A stretch of 64,000 bases of DNA from Tenodera sinensis (Eukaryota > Arthropoda > Insecta > Mantodea > Mantidae). How positions within the stretch are numbered: the first letter of the stretch is position 1; each line of letters opens with the position of its first letter. The translations under genes and the position numbers were made by a program. Shown here one piece after another: positions 55,913 through 64,000 of this stretch. The DNA lies in assembly GCA_030765045.1 (NCBI GenBank), contig CM060964.1:136066448-136130447 (forward strand), in the 5' to 3' direction. The notes below the pieces were generated by a model. That model was not told the origin of the DNA. It searched no databases and saw nothing but the letters and a program-made list of their open reading frames with translations.

Positions 55913-57615
55913 TCACTTGCAAGAGTCACATATACAACGTCCTTTATCATAGCCTGCACATTCAGTGTGTGCCCACATATCACACAATTGACATATGACC
56001 CACTTTCCCAGAGCAGAAGCATCTTCGTTAGTGCGTACACTGCTGTCCGGAACACTACCGAGAGTGAAGGAATCATTTCTCACTGAAAACGTCATCCTCA
56101 AAATCCAATGACTCTTGGTTCCTTGGCTGTGGTGGTTTCTGCTGCTTTCTCTTCAGTTTAGTTTTCGCAGCCGTTGATGCTTCAAGAGATTTCTTGTATA
56201 GAGACGAACTTAGAATGGCTGAAGAGCCTGCTTTTATCCCCCTGGTGCCTGGCCTCTTCTTTATTTTTGGAACGGGCAAAATTTGCCAAGGTGTAGTAAC
56301 GTCACATATGGCAGAAGATGGTCCCGCCTCGTCTGGATTACGATTTCCATTTTTTAGATGTCACACATCTTGCAGATGATGGTCCGGCCGTGACTTGAAC
56401 ATCCGCATTTCCATTTGTAGAATCCACAGATCCTGTAGACGGTCGATTGCTTTGGCAGTTGGGTGAATCGCCAGTCACCTCTTCACTGCTGGAAATGAAA
56501 TCTGTGCCCGTGAACACATGAGAATTTAAAGGGAATACTCCTGTTACCTTGAGCCCATTTACTGCTATCTCACCTGTTTGACACTTGAGGTAAACCTTGC
56601 CAAAAAGTTCGGTGATGTCCATGTTCGTTACTGATCGTGCATTCTCCCTCATCCATACACGACCTGCTCAGAATAATAGGTTTTTAATGGATTCATGAAG
56701 CTCCACTTCAGTGGTTGCATCTTATGGGTGGCATGAGGAGGCAGGCACACGTTTTCACGTGCCAGATTTATTACATCCAGGTTTCTGGACTGGCTGTAAT
56801 GTCCGTCCAGAATCAGAAGGACCGGCTATTCTGCTGTTGGCCTCACCTTTCCCAAGAAATGCTTGAACCAATCAGTTAATAGATGGCTCTGAAACCATCC
56901 AGAAGAATGGCATGCAATAATAGACCCTGGTGGAGCACCTCTCATAAGTTGACTGCTGAAGTTCCTGCGAGGAAATATCATTATAATAGGAACGAAATTT
57001 CCTGCAGCATTCATGCAGGTAACGACGGCGACGAGTGATCCGCGCTCTGCAGAAGAGATGGCTGCTACTTGCCGCATTCCCCTTCTAGCAATGACGCGAG
57101 GAACTTTACTCTGTACAATGCTTAGTCCAGTTTCGTCGACGTTGTATGTTCTATCCGGCGGATAGCTAGTTTTCTCCATGTCTTCCGAAAGTATAGAGAA
57201 AAATATTGGCACATTTTCTTTCGCGAGACTTAGGTTCCTATTAAAAGAAGTTGCTGTGGGTTTCCGTATTGAAATCGTCTGTTAGTGCCGCTTCAAGAAA
57301 AGGCGTAAGCACCCTCTCCCAGACCGTTCAGTCAATACTGGATTAGGAATGCTATTGGCTTTGGCAAATTGATAAGCCATATGTTGGAGATCCTTTCAGG
57401 CAAGTCCAAAAAATTTACTGTCCGTTGCCATGCTGTACTCTGCCAGCTGCTGTTCTTGTTCTGGAGAAATAACCGTTTTACGTCCAAGTTTAGTCTTTAC
57501 GGCTATTTGACTAACCTAAACAATGTGTCCCTTGGAACGTGGAACGTTTTTGCTGCCTGCAGGAAGCCAATCTTTTTTTCACGTACACATTGAATGGCTT
57601 GCTGCATTGCAGTGC
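55913..57615 (-). pseudogene. pogo/Tigger-type transposase with a PHD-like C-terminus, inactivated
   Basis: The N-terminal DNA-binding part starts MQQAIQCVREKKIGFLQAAK (about 57615). Then LGRKTVISPEQEQQLAEYSM and a stop. The DDE core (57210-56690) reads YNVDETGLSIVQSKVPRVIA with the first Asp, then LLILDGHYSQSRNLDVI with the second after an in-frame TAG at about 56826. Further down are GLKVTGVFPLNSHVF and a PVPKIKKRPGTRG linker. The last frame has a PHD-like Cys/His cluster (VICQLCDMWAHTECAGYD..CICDSC) ending at 55913. Several shifts and stops are present. Pogo transposases with terminal PHD fingers are known, so this is an old copy of that type. Confidence 0.8.
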
Positions 57616-57868
57616 ATCACACTGCTTCCGAAGACGTGAAGACAGTTTAATCTTCACTTCTGAAGCAATACCTAGAAAGAAAACAGTTACTGAAACTAGG
57701 GTACAAATATGGAAGACTAGTATTCCATATTAGTGACACAGTCATCTTGAAATTTAAAACTTCATATAAAATCGCAAATTACAATTAGAATGACAATGGA
57801 CATGCTATCTTATTTAAACTCTACATAGAAAATAATAACTTACCTATCATAACAAAGATGAAACCAGG

Positions 57869-59525
57869 GCCATAGCCAGAGGGGGTCCAGGTCGGGCAAC
57901 ACCCGCACCCTAAACAAAGCAATAGGCGTAGTTTTCGCTCTGAATGGAATAAGTAGTTTGCTTGATTGCAGTATTCTGTTCTCAAAGATGCTGCATTTTG
58001 TTATGCCCGCATGCAGTTTCAGCCTTATGGCACAAACGAGAGAAGCTATGCTTACAAAGGTTTCAGAAACTGGAAAAATGCCTTGGGTGCCAACCGTGGG
58101 TTTCCTAAACACCAAAAGTCAGAAACTCATATCCGTGCCATGTCAATGTGAAAGAAGCATGAAACTCATGCAGAAACCTGTACTTCAGTGTCAACATTAG
58201 CGAAATCTGACTTGAGAAACAAATTACTATGTTAAATCATAAATGGAAGTAATACTGTTTTTGGCCATCAGTGAGCTGGCTCTGTGTGGCTTTTATAATA
58301 TATAGAAGGGGACTGAAAGGAGCCTATTTTTAAGTGTTTCTGAATACACCTTAAAGAAGATGAAAATATTTTTTGAACATTTAACGTGCATGCCTAAGAA
58401 TGCAACATATACTTCTCCTGACTGTCACAATCATAGACTACACTTAGTAGTTGTTAAAACAGTGTCTAAAATAACTAAGGACACTTTTATTTTATTAATG
58501 TGCTATGTTGCATGATTTCTTTCGGTGAGGCAAAATTGCATCCTTATGTAAAGGCAGAACCATTGTGCATCTTCTAGAACAGCCTTGGAGTGGGCACCTA
58601 GCAATTACTAAAGAAATTTTGTCAAGCTATGAAGAAGTACTTATAGTGCCATAGGAAGCTAACGCTTCAATGAAGAAGACATAGCCAAAAGCGTGGTTTG
58701 AAGACTGTGATAATGTCACTTCAATTCACTTTCTGTTAGTTCTGTACAAGAAAACACATGGATTGCTGGAACCAGCTGATAATGCACTCCATTCTCAGAC
58801 TACAAGCTTAAGTGATGCAACTGTTATCATTAAGTGTGTGAAACAAGAAATCTATGAGTTTTGAAAACAATAAAAGTTTCCTTCTGTGCTGAAAATCTGC
58901 TAGGTACCAGAAATTTCGTTTTCAGTTCCTGTACAAAATAAAAGACCCAGGAAGACAACTGAAAACACAGACTACATTAATTATAGTCTGCTGCCATTGT
59001 ATTCCACAAGCTGTTCCAAAGCACAACAGCTGAAGAGGATCTTTAAACGTGATCGTGGACTTAGTGATAGTGCATTTAGATCAATGCTTCAGTAAGAATG
59101 AAGAGCTTTTACTGGCTATGGAAAGAGCAGAACAACTCAACATTGAAAATCTTCAAAGCTCTTGAAAATTTAGGTGTAACTGTGAACTGAGCAAAGAAGA
59201 AGTGTCAGAGGTGCAGGCGTATTTGTCCTCAAAACCTAATGAAAATAAAATGGATCTTTTACACAAAAACCGTGATGTGTTCAAAAACACTTATGCATTG
59301 TATGCAACAGTAGCAATGTTTGGATTCAGCACAGCAACTTGTAAATGTACATTTTCTACATTAAATGCCATAAATCGATCGATCACAGAGACTATCCATG
59401 ACTCATCAACGAGTGTCAAGTCTGGCTTTTCTTGCCTTTGAGAAACAGCAAACACAAGCCTTGGAGCTTGAAGAAGCTCTAAAGACATTTGGAAGCAAAG
59501 GAAACCACAGACTGCAATTATTCTA
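57869..59525 (+). pseudogene. hAT transposase of the ZMYM/TTF type, heavily decayed
   Basis: A CAGGGCCATAGCCAGAGG sequence at about 57869 resembles a hAT terminus. The TTF-type zinc-finger region follows at 57966: QYSVLKDAAFCYA, then FRNWKNALGANRGFPKHQKS and HIRAMSM. The middle is riddled with stops. The C-terminal dimerisation part is at 59202-59440 (TYALYATVAMFGFSTATCKC, TFSTLNAINRS), continuing in another frame as MTHQRVSSLAFLAFEKQQTQ to about 59525. The right terminus was not located. Confidence 0.7.
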
Positions 59526-62084
59526 AATCAACATTGAGTTGATAATTGTATTTTTTGTTAATTGTTCCTTTAAGAGTGGACTTCTTAATTAAAGCACTAT
59601 TTAAGCTTACGCTTACGCTTCTTATAGCATCCTGATCCGACTTCTATGATTTTATAAGTTTTAGTCACAATAATTACCTGCTCTTTAAACATTTAAATTT
59701 TGATTTTACATTTTTAATATGGCTAATTAATCTTATATAGTTTCTTTATGGCTGACTTTTATTAGGTCTGTGATTTTTATTGATCCGGAAAAAATCCATT
59801 TCGAACAATTTAAGTAAAACTGGTAAATTTTCTTTTGTAGTACAGGTTACATCCAAATAATGTGTTCTGTTGTATCTGGGTTTACACAAGTCCATAATCA
59901 TCATCACTTTTACCAGTTCCTTTAAGTAAAATGGAGTGTTAGCAACCTTTAATCTTATTGTGATATCATATGCAAATCTGGTCTGTTAATGTTTTGCTTT
60001 TTAAACCATGAGGTTCTTTCATTACTTCCATATCATGTAGAGGTATTGATATATTCTGAATTCCAATTCTGTATAATTTTATTTCTAACCACAGAGTATT
60101 TGCCATTCCTGGAAGTGTTAAAGGTCATTGTTCTATGGAAATAATGAACTGTATGATAATATGAAAAATAAAGTTTATGTCTACATGACTCTAGAAGTAA
60201 TATAGATATATTTTTATTTTCCCTACTACGTAAAGTGAGGTGGCTATGTAATGTATTCCACCAAAAAATTTGATTTAGGGATTTCACCAGAAATATTTGT
60301 TGGAGGCCCAATGAATCCAAAGAAAACTACTTTTAGAAGAAGCATTGTGTGTGTTTGTGTCAGTGTGTGAACAACATATCCCACAAAGAAATGTCGGTTA
60401 AAAGTAAAACTTTGTATACAAGTTCAGCATCTTCCAAGGATGCGACAAAAAGATTTTAAAGACTCCACGCCCCCCACTCTAAACTATACTTTACATGGAA
60501 ACTTTTAAAAATTTTGATTATCTTTAAAATGAGCGCAATGATTTTGAATTTTTAGGAAATAGCCTCTAAAGTCCTCTTTATTCTGGATGACTTTTTAGTA
60601 ACTAGTAAGCCATAAGAGATGGGCAAAATCTTACTATACAAAATTTGTAGGTTCGTTAAAACACACAATGTATGTCGTATACATTTGTTTTTGTGTAGTT
60701 AGCAGTTTCCGAGGTATTAGTTGTTACTGGTTTGAATCTTAAAATAATTATACTTTTCTCAAATGGGAAGTCATTTTTTTTCTTCCTTAGACATGCAAAG
60801 AGGATGGAATTTCAATACCATCACACAGCGATCGGCCTTAGAACATTTGATTATCGCTTAAAGCTTACGGTAATCCTATTGTAATTACAAGGAAACATGC
60901 AATAAGACAATTTATGCAAATATTTATGAATTAATGTGAAATAAATAGAAGAATACACATTTGTAAGAAAAATAGGTTCTACAAGAGTGAGTAAGAAAGT
61001 TATGTGACAGCAACGCATCTGCTTATTAGTTATTTTATCTCACACCTCCTATAACATCTGGAGTCCCGCCTAATGTTCAGTCCTGTCTATGGACCTGGAT
61101 GAAACGGACAACAAAATATCCTGCAACAATTTTTCTTCCCACTACATTTGTTGAAACAGCGTCCTTCATTCGCAATGGTTGTCAACAGCAATATGAACTC
61201 TCCCCAAAACAGTTTAAAGCTAATGCACATAGTTGACAAGCAGCTCACCAGAGTTTAGTAGTTATAAGGCGAGAAAACATGGTATTCCCTATTACTACCT
61301 CTATTCCATATTTGTACCCCTTCCTCTATAACTTCTTTCTATATTATCTAACTGGTTGTAGTTATTTAGTTTACATAAATGCTAAAAATAATTAGTTAGA
61401 ATTACTCAATAAGTATTGGGTCCACTAGGATTCATTTGGAAAGCATTTCTTATTATGATAAATAATTTACCTATTATACCACATAAAGCAGTGCTATATG
61501 CTTATAATTCAAATCTCATTCCAACACATAATGATACTGATATGTAAAAAGAATGATCATTTTGATGAATTAACTGAAACAAATTTATTATACATTATTT
61601 AAAAGTATACATAACAATTGTTTATTATTTAATGGCAATAGACTAGAGGACATTTTACTTTTGGAAAGGAAGGTTATAATGCACCATTGCAATGTTTATT
61701 TTAAGAACTTGTAAACCTCTGATTAGACAAGAGGGAATTTTCACAGTATATAACTAATGTAAACCTGAACTTCTGTTGTATGTGCACGAGAATATTATTG
61801 AGTATTCACTGAATATACCATATTCAGCATTAGAAGTTAAGACTGATTATTTAATAAACAGCAGATTCTATTATAGCTTAGTAGATTCCCATCTTATGTA
61901 ACATAACTGAATTAAAATAATCTCAAATGTAAAGTCAAATCATGACTGTGTAATGACCCATTTTATAGCAATAGTTAATTTGTATAATATGCTTGTATAC
62001 CTTAATTTTGGCCATATGTACCCACAAATCAATTATCAATAATAGTCATCCACTGCCACCGCCACCCCACCCCATCACCAACTC
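59526..62084. other. Unassigned AT-rich DNA
   Basis: About 2.5 kb with no gene, SINE or TIR element recognised. A C-run (CCACGCCCCCCACTC) near 60468 could be a decayed hAT end. Confidence 0.4.
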
Positions 62085-62208
62085 CATTATTATTCCTATT
62101 ATTATTATTACCATTATTGTTGTTATTGTTTATTATTACCGCCGCCGCCGCAGCAACCACCGCCACAGCAACCACCCCCACCGCAAACACTGCCACTGCC
62201 ACCGCCAC
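62085..62208. repeat. ATT then GCC/CCA triplet microsatellite
   Basis: TTATTATTA-type repeats followed by CCGCCGCCG, CAGCAACCACC and ACTGCCACCGCC units. It directly replaces the 3' end of the histone H4 copy. Confidence 0.85.
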
Positions 62209-62440
62209 GTGACAGTCTTTCTCTTGGCGTGCTCGGTGTAAGTGATAGCGTCCCTGATCACGTTCTCCAGGAACACCTTCAGCACACCTCTCGTCTCCTC
62301 GTACGTTTCACTTCACCTCGGCGCGCCAAACGACGAATGGCGGGTTTAGTGATGCCCTGGATGTTGTCTCGCAACACTTTCCTGTGGCGCTTGGCACCTC
62401 CCTTTCCAAGCCCCTTGCCGCCTTTGCTTCGTCCAGTCAT
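62209..62440 (-). pseudogene. H4: Histone H4 copy, frameshifted and 3'-truncated
   Basis: Core nucleosome histone. The minus strand starts at 62440 with MTGRSKGGKGLGKGGAKRHR and continues through DNIQGITKPAIRRLARRGEV. After KR, 16 bases are missing compared with a normal gene, removing the ISGLI segment and shifting frame. The sequence then reads, in another frame, YEETRGVLKVFLENVIRD and TYTEHAKRKTVT, where it meets a triplet microsatellite; the last 20 or so residues are lost. Two unusual substitutions (Gly to Ser near position 4 and Gly to Glu near 42) fit loss of constraint. The upstream DNA looks like a histone promoter, so this derives from a genomic, not a processed, copy. Confidence 0.88.
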
Positions 62441-62560
62441 GTCTGCAGCGCTACACGAATCCTCGGAGAAGGAGCCAAAACAGGCCGCGCGGCCCCTTTT
62501 TGTAATCACGAGAGCGTCGAGTGACGCCACGTCCCGTTTGGCCAATAAGACTGCAGGCTG
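62441..62560 (-). promoter_or_regulatory. Promoter-like DNA upstream of the H4 copy
   Basis: A CCAAT motif (plus 62542-62546), a GACGTGGCGTCA stretch on the minus strand and an AT-rich TATA-like TTACAAAAAG lie at reasonable distances upstream of the ATG. The block is GC-rich, unlike its surroundings. Confidence 0.45.
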
Positions 62561-62567
62561 ACGGTGC

Positions 62568-62655
62568 TTTTGCTTATTATTGTTGTTGCTGTTGCTATTG
62601 TTGTTGTCATTATTATTGTTGTTGTTATTCTTGTTACTGTTATCATCATTAATCA
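62568..62655. repeat. TTG/TTA microsatellite
   Basis: Imperfect TTATTG, TTGCTG and TTATTA triplets immediately upstream of the H4 promoter-like DNA. Confidence 0.85.
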
Positions 62656-63390
62656 CTGTCGGTTGCAGTCATATGTGAATAGAGTACACAAAGAACATTA
62701 CTGAAACAATCCATGCATTGAGACTAACAGAAGCAAGTTTCAGACGCTGAATGCCTTACCTCCATCCAGCTTCAGAGAAGACCTCCACTCAACTGGAAAA
62801 AATTCAACTCGAAGATCTGATGAGGGAAAGAATTTCTTCTTCAGCCACTCTACGCATCCTCGAAAACTGGAAACATATAATACATTGTGGGTTTAGTCTT
62901 CCACTCCAGAGAAGATACAGATAAAACATTTGTATTCTAATGCAGCTACATACTAGAGTTCAGTGATGTCCACAATCACTCTCTTTAATGGGGACAAGTT
63001 CCACAATCACTCAAGGCTGTTGCATATTCAGTGCATTTAAGCGCCACTCAACTTGCTGTCTGGAGGACAAAAGACAGCAAAGGAGAAAGGACTCCTTTCA
63101 ACTTTAGCAGGAAAATTTAGATAACCATTTTGAGCAGTCCCTATAAAACTGACAAACACTTAGATTTTTAAAAGTTTTTATACTTTCTTTTGCCCTGTAA
63201 ATTGCTTCTCATTTTGAATTGCAGCATACGAATGTATTAATTAGGATTCAACCTTTTGTTAGCAAATATGGTAATTATCTAGTAATTTCATAAGTTCCGT
63301 CACAACTATAAACATGGGTAGCAGTAGCGGGTCGTGACTTGCCGCAGTGGGTGTGTAATATACTACATCCTCTCCACCTACACTCTTTCT
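62656..63390. other. Unassigned DNA
   Basis: Nothing recognised. Confidence 0.4.
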
Positions 63391-63517
63391 TTCTCTCTCT
63401 GACACAAACACACATAGTCACAGACACACAGACACAGATACGCACAGATGCACACAGACACACACAATGACACCCAGAACACACACATAGATACAGAGTC
63501 ACAAGAAGACACACACA

Positions 63518-63585
<68 letters not shown>

Positions 63586-63827
63586 TACGCACAGATGCAC
63601 ACAGACACACACACAAAGATACCTACATACACTCACATACATACACACACACGCACATAGACAGACACACACACACACAAACACACAGATATAGACAGAC
63701 ACAGACAAATACACGCATGGACACATAGACACACAAACAGAGCCACAGACATACACACAAACACAGACACCGACACACACAGACTCACACGGACATACAG
63801 GCACACAGACCACACATATACACACAG

Positions 63828-63896
<69 letters not shown>
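63391..63896. repeat. Compound CA/GA microsatellite region
   Basis: Imperfect CACA-rich DNA with CACAGATAC words, a pure CA run (about 63509-63533), a pure GA run (63534-63580) and a final pure CA run (63832-63892). The cysteine/valine- or leucine/serine-rich ORFs it creates are artefacts. The remaining 100 bp to the window end show nothing. Confidence 0.95.
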
Positions 63897-63898
<2 letters not shown>

Positions 63899-64000
63899 CT
63901 CAATGTACAATCAAGCGGAACAGCTAGCAATTCTGAAACCACTAGAGTATTTGGCAACAGTTCACCATCTTCCCATCCATCAAAAAACAGCAGCAATGAC

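Noticed and set aside
63275..63996. Cys/Val-rich and Leu/Ser-rich frames on the minus strand
   Set aside because: CA and GA dinucleotide repeats; no start context or domain.

Overview
The window looks like a stretch of a large, repeat-dominated animal genome, most likely an arthropod and probably an insect. The pointers are many tRNA-headed SINE families, mariner, piggyBac, hAT and pogo remnants, Gypsy-type LTR elements, a Polinton/Maverick, canonical GT..AG introns, a histone H4 copy and an AT-rich background full of microsatellites. I cannot name the species. Almost all protein-coding signal is transposon-derived; host signal is limited to one well-supported internal exon (25088-25244, minus), one weak first-exon candidate (37379-37453, plus), a truncated H4 copy (62209-62440, minus) and a striking CRE + RFX X-box pair at 10168-10190.

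Layout. 1-9257: a decayed Polinton/Maverick running off the left edge, with protein-primed family-B DNA polymerase, packaging ATPase, two small basic proteins, DDE integrase fused in frame to a capsid protein, adenain-type protease, and a right-hand block of unrecognised genes with a TATA box and a small intron. The integrase-capsid fusion, missing polymerase motif C, frameshifts and substituted protease residue show it is dead. 9258-14450: a fold-back MITE, a hAT zinc-finger fragment, the CRE/X-box, a SINE with perfect target duplications, and otherwise unassigned DNA. 14454-21835: an old Gypsy-type retrotransposon on the minus strand (LTRs, gag, a 42-bp minisatellite, RT/RNase H, integrase) split by a 1.5-kb insertion. 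22-33.5 kb: a microsatellite, SINEs, a piggyBac-type MITE, the host exon, a Harbinger-like MITE, tRNA-like modules, a SINE broken by a fold-back insertion carrying a hammerhead-ribozyme-like core, and a mariner deletion derivative.

33.9-46 kb: a near-full-length hAT (33938-36102, TSD CCCTACAT), two TIR element families (F and G), a young non-autonomous gag-only LTR element (41539-44164, LTRs differing at about 3 of 493 positions by eye), and an internally deleted sister of the hAT (44782-45880, TSD ATATAGAA). 46-60 kb: a piggyBac-like remnant, an intron-containing BED-type hAT, other hAT fragments, second copies of G and F separated by a 600-bp higher-order microsatellite, a pogo/Tigger transposase with a PHD-like tail, and a ZMYM/TTF-type hAT remnant. 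60-64 kb: unassigned AT-rich DNA, the H4 copy and compound dinucleotide repeats.

How the parts relate: the two LTR elements are relatives (shared gag start region, similar primer-binding and polypurine regions, the same 4-bp ATAT duplication), so the older one represents the kind of autonomous partner the gag-only one would need. The two GTF2IRD2-like hAT copies are a full-length/deletion pair. All boundaries and family names come from reading the sequence; no searches were run.
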